Shown: positions 52,760 through 62,351, counted from the stretch's first letter. The stretch is DNA of 64,000 bases from an uncultured Ruminococcus sp. (GCA_902776185.1 CACYPH010000005.1:1-64000); one strand, 5' to 3'. Translations and numbers: made by a program. Notes: generated by a model from the letters alone, not told the origin.

Positions 52760-53740
52760 CAAAGTCGCGGCGATGACCGCCTTGATGGTGTGCATACGGT
52801 TCTCGGCTTCGTCGAATACGATCGACTGCTCGCTCTCGAACACCTCGTCGGTGACCTCCATGCAGTCGATGCCGAATTTGTCGTGGATCTGTTTGCCGAT
52901 GGTGGTGTTCAGGTCGTGGAACGCGGGCAGACAGTGCATAAAGCGGCACTGTGCACCGGCGTTATCCATCAGCTCCGCCGTAACTCTGTAGGGGCTGAGG
53001 TCGCCGATGCGCTCCTCCCATACTGCGTCCGGCTCGCCCATACTGACCCATACGTCGGTATAGATGACGTCGGCATTCTTCGTCGCCGTCATCGGATCTT
53101 CGATGAATTCCAGCACAGCGCCGGTCTCGGCGGCGATCGCCTGACACTGTGCGATCAGCTCCGCATTCGGGAAATATTTCTTCGGCGCGCAGGCGACAAA
53201 GTGCATTCCCATCTTCGCCGCACCGACCATCAGGGAGTTGCCCATATTGTAGCGCGCGTCGCCCATATAGACGAGTTTTTTGCCCTTGAGTGCGCCGAAA
53301 TGCTCGCGGATGGTGAGAAAATCGGCGAGGATCTGGGTGGGGTGGAATTCGTTGGTCAGACCGTTGTAGACCGGGACGCCGGCGTATTTTGCCAGTTCCT
53401 CGACGATCTCCTGACCGAAGCCGCGGTACTCGATTGCATCGTACATCCTACCCAGCACGCGCGCTGTATCGGCGATGGACTCTTTTTTGCCGATCTGCGA
53501 GCCCGAGGGGTCGAGATAGGTCGGGTGCATCCCGAGATCCGCCGCCGCTACCTCGAAGGCACAGCGGGTGCGGGTGGAGGTCTTCTCAAAAATCAGGGCG
53601 ATGCTTTTGCCCTCGCACATACGGTGGGAGATCCCTGCCTTTTTCTTTGCTTTCAGATCGGCGGCAAGGTCGATCAGCCCCTCAATCTCTGCGGGGGTGA
53701 AGTCCAGTAATTTCAGAAAATGTTTGTTGTTCAGGTTCAT
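52745..53740 (-). CDS. argF: Ornithine carbamoyltransferase
   Basis: 331 aa. Carbamoyl-phosphate binding [13 protein letters not shown], the [10 protein letters not shown] motif, and ornithine-binding [14 protein letters not shown] loop (MHCLPAFHD). It makes citrulline from ornithine. The final residues GFLW and the TAA stop are encoded by the palindromic repeat that begins here, so the native C-terminus may have been replaced. Last gene of the arg operon. Confidence 0.96.
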   Translation of the reverse strand: MNLNNKHFLKLLDFTPAEIEGLIDLAADLKAKKKAGISHRMCEGKSIALIFEKTSTRTRCAFEVAAADLGMHPTYLDPSGSQIGKKESIADTARVLGRMYDAIEYRGFGQEIVEELAKYAGVPVYNGLTNEFHPTQILADFLTIREHFGALKGKKLVYMGDARYNMGNSLMVGAAKMGMHFVACAPKKYFPNAELIAQCQAIAAETGAVLEFIEDPMTATKNADVIYTDVWVSMGEPDAVWEERIGDLSPYRVTAELMDNAGAQCRFMHCLPAFHDLNTTIGKQIHDKFGIDCMEVTDEVFESEQSIVFDEAENRMHTIKAVIAATLGFLW

Positions 53741-53754
53741 ATGTATTACCTCGG

Positions 53755-54912
53755 TTATTCGTTCAATGCGCCAATGATAACGTCGATCGCTTTTTCAAGC
53801 TGATCCCACGTGGTATTCAGCGGCGGGAGCAATCTCAGTTTGTCTTTCGCTGAGAGGCAGAGGACGCCGTTTTCAATACACGCGGCGATGACCTCGCCGA
53901 CGGGCTTTGCGGTTGTGATGCCGACCATCAGTCCCATGCCGCTGACAGCATAGCCTGCCGCGGTCAGCTTTTCGCGGATATAATCGCCCTTCTTCTGCAC
54001 TTCGCTGAGGAAAGCATCGTCCATGCGGCTGAGCACGGAGATCGCCGCCGCCGCGCAGACGGGATTGCCGCCGAAGGTGGAGCCGTGGTCGCCGTATGAG
54101 AGGACTTCTGCCGTTTTTTCATTCATCAGGCAAGCACCCATCGGAAGTCCTCCCGCCAGACCCTTTGCAGTGGTGACCACATCGGGGTGAAGATCGAACT
54201 GCTGATAGGAATAGAGCGAGCCGGTTCTGCCGTTGCCGGTCTGGACCTCATCGATCATGAAAATAATATCATTATCGTCGCAGGTTTTTTCGACCGCTTT
54301 AAGGAAGTCGCCGGACATCATATTGACGCCGCCCTCGCCCTGGATGGTCTCGAGCAATACGCCCGCGACCTTGTTCTCTTTGATCAGCTTTTGAAAGCCC
54401 TCGATATCGTCCGCGTCGGCGTAGAGGAAACCCTCGGTCAGCGGGGTAAACAGATGATGGAAACCGTCCTGACCGGTCGCCGCGAGGGTGGTCAGGGTAC
54501 GTCCGTGGAAGCTCTTGTTAAAAGTGATGATGTTGTAGTAATCCTCGCCCTTGTGCTCAGCGGCATATTTACGCGCGATTTTGACGGCGCACTCGTTGGC
54601 TTCTGCGCCCGAGTTGCCGAAAAATACTTTACTCATACCGGTGCGGGTGCAGAGGATCTCGGCGAGCTCCGCACAGGGTGCGGTATAGTAGAGGTTCGAG
54701 GTATGCTGGAGCAGGTGCGCCTGCTCGCATACGGCGTCCGCCCAGACGGGATCGCTGTAGCCGAACGCGTTGACGCCAATACCCGAGGTCATGTCGATGT
54801 ACTCTTTTCCGTTTTCATCCCAGCACAGCGCGCCCAATCCCTTGACGATCGCAATATCGAACCGCTTGTAGGTATGCGAGATATATTGGTTGTCAGTCGA
54901 TTTGATGCTCAT
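53755..54912 (-). CDS. argD: Acetylornithine aminotransferase
   Basis: 385-aa class III PLP aminotransferase. [13 protein letters not shown], the PLP-proximal [13 protein letters not shown] and the Schiff-base Lys in [14 protein letters not shown] are present. It forms N-acetylornithine from the semialdehyde. Overlaps argB by 4 nt. Confidence 0.96.
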   Translation of the reverse strand: MSIKSTDNQYISHTYKRFDIAIVKGLGALCWDENGKEYIDMTSGIGVNAFGYSDPVWADAVCEQAHLLQHTSNLYYTAPCAELAEILCTRTGMSKVFFGNSGAEANECAVKIARKYAAEHKGEDYYNIITFNKSFHGRTLTTLAATGQDGFHHLFTPLTEGFLYADADDIEGFQKLIKENKVAGVLLETIQGEGGVNMMSGDFLKAVEKTCDDNDIIFMIDEVQTGNGRTGSLYSYQQFDLHPDVVTTAKGLAGGLPMGACLMNEKTAEVLSYGDHGSTFGGNPVCAAAAISVLSRMDDAFLSEVQKKGDYIREKLTAAGYAVSGMGLMVGITTAKPVGEVIAACIENGVLCLSAKDKLRLLPPLNTTWDQLEKAIDVIIGALNE

Positions 54913-55775
54913 GTTTTATCTCCTACTACCATCGTTCCTGCGCCCTCGTCGGTCAAGAGTTCCATCAGGATGGAATGCGGCACTCTGCCGTCCATGATGA
55001 TGACCTGCTGAACGCCGCGATAGATCGCCTCGATACAGCAGCCGACCTTGGGGATCATGCCGCCGTCGATGATGCCCTCGCGACGAAGCTGCTGAGCTTC
55101 GGACACGGTGATATGGGGGATCAGGCTGTCGGGATCGTTTTTGTCCCTGAGGATGCCGGCGATATCGGTCATCATGATCAGGTTCTCTGCGCCGATCGCG
55201 CCCGCAACATGGGCGGCGGCGGTATCGCCGTTGATGTTGTATGCGTTGCCGTCGCGGTCACAGCCGATGGTGGATACGACGGGGATATAACCCTTTTCGA
55301 TCAGGTCGAGGATCGGCTCGGCATTGATATTCGTCACCGTGCCGACATAGCCGAGGCGCTCGTCCTTTTGCTTTGCTTCGATCAGTCTGCCGTCCATGCC
55401 GGAGATGCCCATCGCTCTGCCGCCCTTGCTCTCGAGCAGGTTAACGAGCGTTTTGTTGACCTTGCCGGACAGCACCATCTGGACGATGTCGATGGTCTCT
55501 TTATCGGTCACGCGCAGACCGTCGACGAACTTCGGCTCTTTGCCGAGCTTCTGCATGATATCGTCGATATCGGGGCCGCCGCCGTGGACCAGCACGACCT
55601 TGACGCCGATAAGCCATAAAAGGACGATGTCCTGCATGACCTGCTCTTTCAGTTCTTCGTTGACCATGGCGTTGCCGCCGTATTTGACCACGACGATCTT
55701 GCCGTTGTATTTCTTGATATTCGGGAGAGCCTGTGTGAGTACCTCTGCCCTCTCTGCGTTGGAAAATTTATTCAT
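54909..55775 (-). CDS. argB: Acetylglutamate kinase
   Basis: 288 aa. KYGGNAM and VLVHGGGPDID phosphate-binding loops, MAISGMDG-like ISGMDGRLIEA, and INGDTAAAHVAGA are visible. An N-terminal helix (NKFSNAERAEVLTQAL) precedes the core, as in arginine-inhibited hexameric kinases, so feedback inhibition is likely. Confidence 0.97.
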   Translation of the reverse strand: MNKFSNAERAEVLTQALPNIKKYNGKIVVVKYGGNAMVNEELKEQVMQDIVLLWLIGVKVVLVHGGGPDIDDIMQKLGKEPKFVDGLRVTDKETIDIVQMVLSGKVNKTLVNLLESKGGRAMGISGMDGRLIEAKQKDERLGYVGTVTNINAEPILDLIEKGYIPVVSTIGCDRDGNAYNINGDTAAAHVAGAIGAENLIMMTDIAGILRDKNDPDSLIPHITVSEAQQLRREGIIDGGMIPKVGCCIEAIYRGVQQVIIMDGRVPHSILMELLTDEGAGTMVVGDKT

Positions 55776-55793
55776 ATGCCTTACCCTTGCTTT

Positions 55794-57008
55794 TTATGTT
55801 CTGTAATCGCCGTTGATCTTGACGTAGTCGTAGGTCAGATCACAGCCCCATGCGGCGGCGGTATGATCGCCGCTGTTCAGCTCGACGAGGATGTCGATCT
55901 CTTTTTCGAGCAGGATCTCCTTGGCGATCTCTTCGCTGAAATCGACGCCCGCGCCGTCCTTGCAGACGAGGATCTCGCCCTCCCTGCTCTTGAAGCTGAC
56001 GTCGATCTTCGTGACGTCGACGTCGGCGCCGGAATAACCGATCGCGCACAGCACACGTCCCCAGTTGGCGTCCGCACCGAACATCGCGGCTTTTAACAGC
56101 GAGGAGCAGATGACGGACTTCGCGACGGTTTTTGCGGTCATTTCATCGGATGCGCCGCTGACGATGCATTCGAGCAGCTTGGTCGCGCCCTCACCGTCGC
56201 CGGCGATCATGCGGCACAGCCCGACCGTGACGGTATTAAGGGCTTTCATGAAAGTCGCAAAATCCTCGCCGTCCGCGGTGATCGTCGGATTGCCAGCCAT
56301 GCCGTTCGCAAGAATGACGACCATATCGTTCGTGGAGGTATCGCCGTCGATAGAGATCATGTTGAAGGTGTTTTGAATATCGCCGGAGAGCGCCTTTTGC
56401 AGCATTTCGGGGGCGATCGCGACGTCGCTTGTCAAAAAGACCAGCATCGTCGCCATGTTCGGGTGGATCATGCCGCTGCCCTTGGCGATACCACCGATGC
56501 GGCAGGTCTTGCCGCCGAGTGTGAACTCGACCGCAATCTCTTTCGCGATGGTATCGGTGGTCATGATACCGAGCGCTGCCTCGTGACTGCCGTCGGGGTT
56601 TAGCCCCTGTGCCAAATCAGGCAGGGCGTTCGCGATCGGCTCGACCGACAGAGGCTGACCGATCACGCCGGTTGACGCGACGACGATATCGTCCGCGTTC
56701 AGATTCAGCGCCTGTGCGGTCAGGTCGGACATTTTCTCGGCGATCTCGATGCCGTCTGCGTTGCAGGTATTGGCGTTGCCGGAGTTGCAGATGACCGCCT
56801 GAGCGACGCCGTTTTTCAGATGTTCTTTTGTCACGATCAGGGGCGCGCCCTTGACAAGATTGGTGGTATAGACCGCCGCCGCTGAGCAGGGTGTTTCACT
56901 GACGATCAGGGCGAGGTCGTTTTTCGATGTGTTCTTACGGATGCCGCAGTGAACGCCTTGGGCGCTAAAGCCCTGTGCGGCGCATACACCGCCTTCGATG
57001 TTTTTCAT
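55794..57008 (-). CDS. argJ: Bifunctional ornithine acetyltransferase / N-acetylglutamate synthase
   Basis: 404 aa. The self-cleavage site is in LGIMTTDTIAKE; the protein splits before the second Thr into alpha and beta chains. GSGMIHPNMATML and SIDGDTSTND are also present. It moves the acetyl group from acetylornithine to glutamate, which explains the absence of argE and argA here. The start at 57008 follows GGAGAAG; an in-frame ATG at 57029 lies in the repeat. Confidence 0.96.
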   Translation of the reverse strand: MKNIEGGVCAAQGFSAQGVHCGIRKNTSKNDLALIVSETPCSAAAVYTTNLVKGAPLIVTKEHLKNGVAQAVICNSGNANTCNADGIEIAEKMSDLTAQALNLNADDIVVASTGVIGQPLSVEPIANALPDLAQGLNPDGSHEAALGIMTTDTIAKEIAVEFTLGGKTCRIGGIAKGSGMIHPNMATMLVFLTSDVAIAPEMLQKALSGDIQNTFNMISIDGDTSTNDMVVILANGMAGNPTITADGEDFATFMKALNTVTVGLCRMIAGDGEGATKLLECIVSGASDEMTAKTVAKSVICSSLLKAAMFGADANWGRVLCAIGYSGADVDVTKIDVSFKSREGEILVCKDGAGVDFSEEIAKEILLEKEIDILVELNSGDHTAAAWGCDLTYDYVKINGDYRT

Positions 57009-57027
57009 ATATCTTCTCCATTTATTC

Positions 57028-57247
57028 AAGCCTTCCCCTCAGGGGGAAGGTGGGCAATTCGCCTAAGCGAATTGGTCGGATGAGGGGCTAACCTCTCATC
57101 TGTATCAATCCAACAAAGAGCGACAAGCCTTTCATCATACATTGTTTAAGATAACGTATCAGTCTTACTGAGTTCAGAGCAATAACAGAAATGTCTGCCC
57201 CTCATCAGTCAGCTACGCTGACAGCTTCCCCCCAAGGGGAAGCCTCA
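57028..57247. mobile_element. 220-bp MITE-like inverted-repeat unit inside the arg operon
   Basis: Ends are GCCTTCCCCTCAGGGGGAAGG...GGATGAGGGGC on the left (57029-57089) and, inverted, GGCTTCCCC..GGGGGAAGCTGTCAGCG-TAGCTGACTGATGAGGGGC elements on the right (57197-57246). The interior (57090-57196) is non-coding. It fills the gap from the argC TGA to 20 nt before argJ. Its GTCAGCG.AGCTGAC hairpin is shared with the DUF559 unit. Confidence 0.7.
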
Positions 57248-58198
57248 CAGATTCAAATTGCAAGCCATATAGCCGTCCGGGACAACAAGGCCGGTCGCCT
57301 CGTCAACGCCGAGGACAATATTCATGTTTTGGATCGCAGCTCCCGATGCGCCTTTGCCGAGGTTATCGAACCGCGCGACGAGGGTCATGCGGTCGTCGTT
57401 GCCGTAGGCGGCGATCATCATATCATCTCTGCCGTCGTACTTGATCGCAGAGAGGAAGCCGTCCTCGTCGTCCTCCAGATAGCGGATCAGGCCGCAGTGG
57501 TACTTTTCTTTATACGCGGCGCGGATGTCGTCGATCGTACCGCTGACGTCGTGGCGGGTCAGACAGACCGTGACCTGCATACCGCTGTAGAAATCCGCGA
57601 CGACCGGACAGAATATCGGCGCGTAGTTCAGCCCGCAGACCTTCATCATCTCGGGGATGTGCTTGTGGTTCTGAGAGAGTCCGTACATCCGGGGCGCGGA
57701 GAGGGTGCGGTCGCGGTCGGAGGTCTCGTACTGGGCGATCATGCCGTTGCCGCCGCCGGAATAACCGGTCAGCGAGAAACAGCTCAGCAGCGCGTCGGGA
57801 TGGATCAGCCCGTCCTGTACCAGCGGCGCGACCAGCGCGATAAAGCCGGAGGCATGACAGCCGGGATTGGCGATACGCTTGCTGTTTTGGATCAGGAAGC
57901 TCTGGCCGTCCAGTTCCGGCAGACCGTAGACCCAGTCGTCATTGGTGCGGTGGGCGGTGGAGGCGTCGATGATGACGGTGTCGGGATTCTCCACCAGCTT
58001 GACGGTCTCGCGCGCGACGTCGTCGGGCAGACAAAGGAACGCGATATCGGCAGAGTTCAAAATCTCCTTGCGGGCATTTTTATCCTTGCGCAGATCCTCG
58101 GGCAGGGTGAGCAGCTCGATGTCCTTTCTGTCACAGATGCGGTTGCGAATGCGCAGTCCGGTAGTGCCGTAGCTGCCGTCGATAAATACCTTAGCCAT
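57245..58198 (-). CDS. argC: N-acetyl-gamma-glutamyl-phosphate reductase (short type)
   Basis: 317 aa. NAD(P) loop IDGSYGTTGLRI, catalytic Cys in ANPGCHASG, and the conserved GYSGGGNGMIA. The length and DGSYGTTG start fit the type 2 (short) ArgC. AGGAGG before ATG 58198 decides the start, which overlaps the argH 3' end by 8 nt. Its TGA abuts the palindromic element at 57028-57247. Confidence 0.95.
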   Translation of the reverse strand: MAKVFIDGSYGTTGLRIRNRICDRKDIELLTLPEDLRKDKNARKEILNSADIAFLCLPDDVARETVKLVENPDTVIIDASTAHRTNDDWVYGLPELDGQSFLIQNSKRIANPGCHASGFIALVAPLVQDGLIHPDALLSCFSLTGYSGGGNGMIAQYETSDRDRTLSAPRMYGLSQNHKHIPEMMKVCGLNYAPIFCPVVADFYSGMQVTVCLTRHDVSGTIDDIRAAYKEKYHCGLIRYLEDDEDGFLSAIKYDGRDDMMIAAYGNDDRMTLVARFDNLGKGASGAAIQNMNIVLGVDEATGLVVPDGYMACNLNL

Positions 58199-59567
58199 TA
58201 CATTTCCTCCTGACATATTCGATCTGAGCTTCGATCGACTGCACCGAGGTGCCGCCGATGGAGTTGCGCTTGTTGACGCAGGTGTTCAGGTCGATATCCT
58301 CATACAGATCTTCTTCGAAGATTTCGCTGAATTCTTTATATTTTGCAAGCGGCAGGGTCTCGAGAACCTGACCGTTTTCGATACAATAGGCGACGATCGA
58401 GCCGGAGATCTTGTACGCTGAGCGGAAAGGCATCCCCTTCTTTGTCAGATAATCGGCGAGGTCGGTCGCGTTGATAAATCCGCGCTGGGCGGCTTTCTTC
58501 ATATTCTCTGCCTTGACCTTCATGGTAGTGATCATGCCGATGAAGACCTCGAGCGACATCTTTGCGGTATCGACCGCGTCGAATACGCCCTCTTTGTCCT
58601 CCTGCATATCCTTGTTGTAGGCGAGGGGCAGACCCTTGAGCATAGTCAGCGCCGCCATCAGATCGCCGTAGACTCTGCCGGTCTTGCCGCGGACGAGCTC
58701 CGCCATATCGGAGTTCTTCTTCTGCGGCATGATGGACGAGCCGGTGGTGTAGGCGTCGGAAAGCTCGACAAAGCCGAATTCCCAGCTCGACCAGAGGATG
58801 ATCTCTTCGCTCAGACGCGACAGGTGCATCATCAGAATAGAGATATCCGACAACAGCTCAACGACAAAGTCGCGGTCGGACACGCCGTCGAGGGAGTTCA
58901 TCGCGATCTCGTCAAAGCCTAACTGCTCCGCCTCAAAATACCGGTCGGTATCGTAGGTCGTACCTGCCAAGGCACAGCAGCCGATCGGCGATACGTTCAT
59001 GCGGCGCTTGCAGTCGGACATACGGTCGGCGTCGCGCAAAAGCATCATCGCATACGCCATCAGGTGATGACCGAACATGATCGGCTGGGCGCGCTGGAGA
59101 TGGGTATAGCCGGGCATGATGACCTCTTTGTGCTGCTCTGCCTGATCGGTCAAAGCGGCGATCAGGGTGTAGACACGCTCTGAGAGCTCGTCGACGCGGT
59201 TCATCAGGTACATCCTCAGGTCAAGCGCGACCTGATCGTTCCGCGAGCGGGCGGTGTGGAGCTTTTTGCCGACGTCGCCGACACGCGCGGTGAGGACTTC
59301 TTCGACAAACATATGGATGTCCTCGGCGTTTTGATCGATCTTGAGCTTGCCGGACGTGATATCATCGAGTATCTGAGCGAGCGCGTCGCACAGGGTTTCC
59401 GCTTCATCTGCGGCGATGATACCTTGTTTTGCGAGCATCTTCGCATGGGCGATCGAGCCCGTGATATCCTCCTTGTACATACGGCTGTCAAAGCCGATGG
59501 ATGAGTTGAATTCATCCGCTATTTTGCTGGTATCTCCGGCGGTACGCCCCGCCCACATTTTAGCCAT
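58191..59567 (-). CDS. argH: Argininosuccinate lyase
   Basis: 458 aa. SIGFDSRMYKEDI, ARSRNDQVALD, and the catalytic flexible loop TGSSIMPQKKNSD of the fumarase/lyase superfamily. It releases arginine and fumarate. Complete length. Confidence 0.97.
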   Translation of the reverse strand: MAKMWAGRTAGDTSKIADEFNSSIGFDSRMYKEDITGSIAHAKMLAKQGIIAADEAETLCDALAQILDDITSGKLKIDQNAEDIHMFVEEVLTARVGDVGKKLHTARSRNDQVALDLRMYLMNRVDELSERVYTLIAALTDQAEQHKEVIMPGYTHLQRAQPIMFGHHLMAYAMMLLRDADRMSDCKRRMNVSPIGCCALAGTTYDTDRYFEAEQLGFDEIAMNSLDGVSDRDFVVELLSDISILMMHLSRLSEEIILWSSWEFGFVELSDAYTTGSSIMPQKKNSDMAELVRGKTGRVYGDLMAALTMLKGLPLAYNKDMQEDKEGVFDAVDTAKMSLEVFIGMITTMKVKAENMKKAAQRGFINATDLADYLTKKGMPFRSAYKISGSIVAYCIENGQVLETLPLAKYKEFSEIFEEDLYEDIDLNTCVNKRNSIGGTSVQSIEAQIEYVRRKCNG

Positions 59568-59635
59568 AAAAATCGTCCTTTATATAACGCTTTGTGGGTC
59601 GGGAGTATCCCCCGACCCATAACATTGAATTATTC

Positions 59636-60856
59636 TTATTTGTTCTTTTCGTCAACGACAGCCTGTACCTTGATCGGCAGGCCGTAGAGGTTGATGAAGC
59701 CCGCGGAATCCTGCTGGTCGTAGTCAGACTCGCCGAAGGTCGCAATCTCCTCGCTGTAGAGGCTGTAGGGGCTGTCGACGCCCGCCTTGATGATGTTGCC
59801 CTTGTAGAGCTTTAATTTGACATAGCCGGTGACCTTCTCCTGGGTCTTGTCGACAAAGGCGGAGAGGGCTTCTCTCAGCGGAGTGAACCACTGACCGTTG
59901 TAGACCAGCTCGGCAAAGGTGATGGACAGTCTCTGCTTTTCGTGCATGGTCATCTTGTCGAGGCAGATGCTCTCGAGGGTCTCGTGCGCTTTGTACAGGA
60001 TCGTACCGCCGGGGGTCTCATATACGCCGCGGCACTTCATGCCGACAAGTCTGTTCTCGACGATATCGAGCAGACCGATGCCGTTTTTGCCGCCCAGCTC
60101 GTTGAGCTTGAGGATGATGTTCTTTGCAGACATCTTCTCACCGTCGAGGGCGACCGGGACACCTTTCTCAAATTCAAGGGTGATATAGGTCGGCTCGTCG
60201 GGCGCTTCGGTGGGAGATACGCCCATCTCGAGGAAGCCCTTCTTCTCATAGGTCGGCTCATTGTTGGTATCTTCAAGGTCGAGACCCTCGTGGCTGAGGT
60301 GCCAGAGGTTCTTATCCTTAGAATAGTTGGTCTCACGGTTGATCTTGAGCGGGATGTTGTGCGCCTCGGCGTACTCGATCTCTTCCTCTCTCGACTTGAT
60401 ATCCCACTCACGCCACGGCGCGATGATGGGCATATTGGGAGCGAAGTGCTTGATGGTCAGCTCGAAACGCACCTGATCGTTGCCCTTGCCGGTACAGCCA
60501 TGGCAGATCGCATCTGCGCCCTCTTTGAACGCGATATCGACCAGACCCTTTGCGATACAGGGACGCGCGGTCGAGGTACCGAGCAGGTAATCCTCATAGA
60601 TCGCGCCCGCCTTCATGGTGGGGATGATGTAATCATCGACGTACTCCTCGGTCAGATCGAGGACGTAGAGCTTTGAGGCGCCGGTTTTGATGGCTTTTTC
60701 CTCCAGACCCTCCAGCTCGTCAGCCTGACCGACGTTGCCGGAAACGGCGATGACCTCGCAGTTATTGTAGTTTTCCTTGAGCCACGGGATGATGATCGAT
60801 GTATCAAGACCGCCGGAATAGGCTAACACTACTTTTTTGATATCTTCTTTTTTCAT
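59636..60856 (-). CDS. argG: Argininosuccinate synthase
   Basis: 406 aa. N-type ATP pyrophosphatase loop [25 protein letters not shown], and [12 protein letters not shown]. It joins citrulline and aspartate. First gene of the operon argG-argH-argC-argJ-argB-argD-argF. AGGTCATT-type RBS (CGGAGGTC) precedes the start. Confidence 0.97.
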   Translation of the reverse strand: MKKEDIKKVVLAYSGGLDTSIIIPWLKENYNNCEVIAVSGNVGQADELEGLEEKAIKTGASKLYVLDLTEEYVDDYIIPTMKAGAIYEDYLLGTSTARPCIAKGLVDIAFKEGADAICHGCTGKGNDQVRFELTIKHFAPNMPIIAPWREWDIKSREEEIEYAEAHNIPLKINRETNYSKDKNLWHLSHEGLDLEDTNNEPTYEKKGFLEMGVSPTEAPDEPTYITLEFEKGVPVALDGEKMSAKNIILKLNELGGKNGIGLLDIVENRLVGMKCRGVYETPGGTILYKAHETLESICLDKMTMHEKQRLSITFAELVYNGQWFTPLREALSAFVDKTQEKVTGYVKLKLYKGNIIKAGVDSPYSLYSEEIATFGESDYDQQDSAGFINLYGLPIKVQAVVDEKNK

Positions 60857-60901
60857 AATGACCTCCGAATGAATATGCGTTTTATTTTATGTTATGCATT
60901 G

Positions 60902-60930
60902 ATTATAGAATATTTATGCAGATATGTCAA
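60902..60930 (-). promoter_or_regulatory. arg operon promoter
   Basis: Consensus TTGACA (60925-60930), 17-nt spacer, TATAAT (60902-60907) on the minus strand. Confidence 0.85.
60907..60920 (-). promoter_or_regulatory. ArgR (ARG) box
   Basis: TGCATAAATATTCT matches the ARG-box core TGAATWWWWATTCA at 12 of 14 positions and lies within the promoter spacer, so arginine-bound ArgR would block transcription. Confidence 0.7.
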
Positions 60931-61101
60931 GCGTATTCTGCATATTTTTTAATGCAAAGGCAATTCTCTCCACCTTTGACAAAAACCAACAATCATTATA
61001 CCTGACTTTTGTACATTTATCAAGGGGGAATAGGAAATATCGATTGACAGTTCGTAATCTTCTGTTCAATGACGTTTTGTGCGAAGCAAATGTACCTTTG
61101 C

Positions 61102-61217
61102 TGTAGGGTACGGCATTTATGACGTACCGCAAAGGACGGGCGATGATGATTGATCCAAGCGCAGATAGGACATCAGCGTTTCTACCAACGGTACGTCGCA
61201 GAGCGCCGTACCCTACA
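61102..61217. repeat. 116-bp MITE-like element with 26-bp terminal inverted repeats
   Basis: Left end TGTAGGGTACGGC.....GACGTACC and right end GGTACGTC.....GCCGTACCCTACA are inverted copies, interrupted by a 5-bp unmatched patch. The interior has no gene. It lies between the arg promoter and the sigma factor gene. Confidence 0.7.
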
Positions 61218-61319
61218 ACACGTTTCACACCCTTGTTTACTTGTGCTATAATAAAAAATATCGTATCGGTGCAACCAAACGGGCTGCCGATGGATTTATA
61301 TAGTGAAGGGGGTGTGATG

Positions 61320-61808
61320 ATGGCAGAAAAGCGCTATGCGGGACTGAGCTTTGAGGATGCTGTGCAAAAATATGCAAAATCGGTCATGACTGCCTGCACC
61401 GTCCGGCTGCATAACCGGCCCGACGCGGACGACTGCTTTCAGAACACCTTTTTCAAGCTGTATCATCACGCCCCTGATTTTGCAGACGAAAATCATCTGA
61501 AAGCATGGCTGCTGCGCGTCGCGATCAACGAGTGCAAAAAAGTTCTGCGCGATAACCGCCGTCTGATCCCCCTCGGCAGCGTTCGCGGCATATCTGATGC
61601 ACCCGCAGATGATCGGTATGATATCTCATGGGCGCTGATGCGGCTCGAGGAAAAGTATCGCGACGTGCTGTATCTCTACTACATCGAGCGCTACAAGGTG
61701 GACGAGATCGCCGATATCCTCGGCAGCAAGCCGAATACGGTGAAATCGCTCCTTATGCGCGACAGGGCTCGGCTCAAAGAAATCTACGGAGGTGACGACG
61801 ATGCGTAA
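61320..61808 (+). CDS. ECF-type RNA polymerase sigma factor
   Basis: 162 aa. Sigma region 2 (FEDAVQKYAKSVMTACTVRL, DADDCFQNTFFKLY, HLKAWLLRVAINECKK) and region 4 (RLEEKYRDVLYLYYIERYKVDEIADILGSKPNTVKSLLMRDRARLKEIY). ECF sigma factors answer envelope or other signals and are held by a membrane partner. Start 61320 (or 61317) follows GAAGGGGG; a TATAAT lies at 61247-61252. Its stop overlaps the start of the partner gene, which is disrupted. Confidence 0.92.
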   Translation: MAEKRYAGLSFEDAVQKYAKSVMTACTVRLHNRPDADDCFQNTFFKLYHHAPDFADENHLKAWLLRVAINECKKVLRDNRRLIPLGSVRGISDAPADDRYDISWALMRLEEKYRDVLYLYYIERYKVDEIADILGSKPNTVKSLLMRDRARLKEIYGGDDDA

Positions 61809-62034
61809 GGTGAATTTCAACACGCTTAACAACCTGACTGTCCCTCCCGAACTGATCGAAAAAGTGCTTGCGATCCCCGCGTCTTCCGAAAACACCCCCG
61901 CGATCTTGCCGTGGTATCGGCGGACAAAAGTCCTCGCTACTGCGGCGAGTATCGTGCTGGTCGTACTGGCAGGGATCTCTGTATATTTCTTTTTTGGAAA
62001 TAAAAACATCCCCGTGAGACCGTCGGGCTCATAA
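61801..62034 (+). pseudogene. 5' part of the sigma-partner (anti-sigma-like) membrane protein gene, interrupted
   Basis: GGAGG lies before ATG 61801, which overlaps the sigma factor stop. The 77 codons give a cytoplasmic segment (MRKVNFNTLNNLTVPPEL...) and one transmembrane helix (about 45-65, TAASIVLVVLAGISVYFFF), then PVRPSGS and a TAA inside a tRNA-like fragment. The frame resumes at 63864. Layout and position are those of an anti-sigma factor; no known anti-sigma domain was recognised. Confidence 0.75.
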
Positions 62035-62073
62035 CCCGGAGGTCGTGAGGTTCAAGTCCCACCCCCGCAACCA
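62021..62073 (+). other. 3' fragment of tRNA-Met (CAT) at the insertion junction (att-like site)
   Basis: It has an anticodon stem-loop CGGG-CTCATAA-CCCG (anticodon CAT at 62030-62032), a variable region, the T-loop word GGTTCAAGTCC and a 3' acceptor end CCCCGCAACCA. The 5' half is absent, and T-stem pairing looks imperfect. The junction with the sigma-partner gene lies in the anticodon loop, a place often used by tyrosine integrases. Confidence 0.75.
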
Positions 62074-62080
62074 AAGAAAG

Positions 62081-62116
62081 CCGCTTGAACAAGCCGTTCG
62101 AGCGGTTTTCTCTTTT
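62081..62116 (+). terminator. Terminator after the tRNA fragment
   Basis: CCGCTTGAAC/GTTCGAGCGG stem with one G-T pair followed by TTTTCTCTTTT. Confidence 0.75.
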
Positions 62117-62207
62117 CCCCAATATTTGACCGAAAATGAGTATTTCCCCCTAATTTCCCCCCAAAGACGTTTATTTTCGTTATTTTTAGCTCTCACAGCA
62201 AAAGTAT

Positions 62208-62246
62208 AGCCTGAGTAAATCATCACGAAATACTCAGGCTTTTTTG
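62208..62246 (+). terminator. Second terminator inside the insertion
   Basis: AGCCTGAGTA/TACTCAGGCT stem with a 13-nt loop and six T residues on the plus strand. Confidence 0.75.
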
Positions 62247-62258
62247 ATTAATATTTAC

Positions 62259-62351
62259 TTAATGTGAACCATCAAAGATAAAGTATAAGCCAGCTAAAGC
62301 TATCAATATTCCAATGATCACTCCAATAATCTGTGCAACTTTTCCTTTCAT
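62259..62351 (-). CDS. 30-aa single-helix membrane peptide
   Basis: ATG 62351 with AGAGG about 8 nt upstream. The 30-residue product begins MKGKVAQ and continues as one hydrophobic helix (IIGVIIGILIALAGLYFIF), ending DGSH. It lies 24 nt downstream of the zinc-ribbon gene on the same strand and is probably co-transcribed. Family not recognised. Confidence 0.55.
   Translation of the reverse strand: MKGKVAQIIGVIIGILIALAGLYFIFDGSH

Noticed and set aside
62021..62073. Functional tRNA gene
   Set aside because: The acceptor 5' strand and D-arm are missing; only the anticodon arm onward is present.
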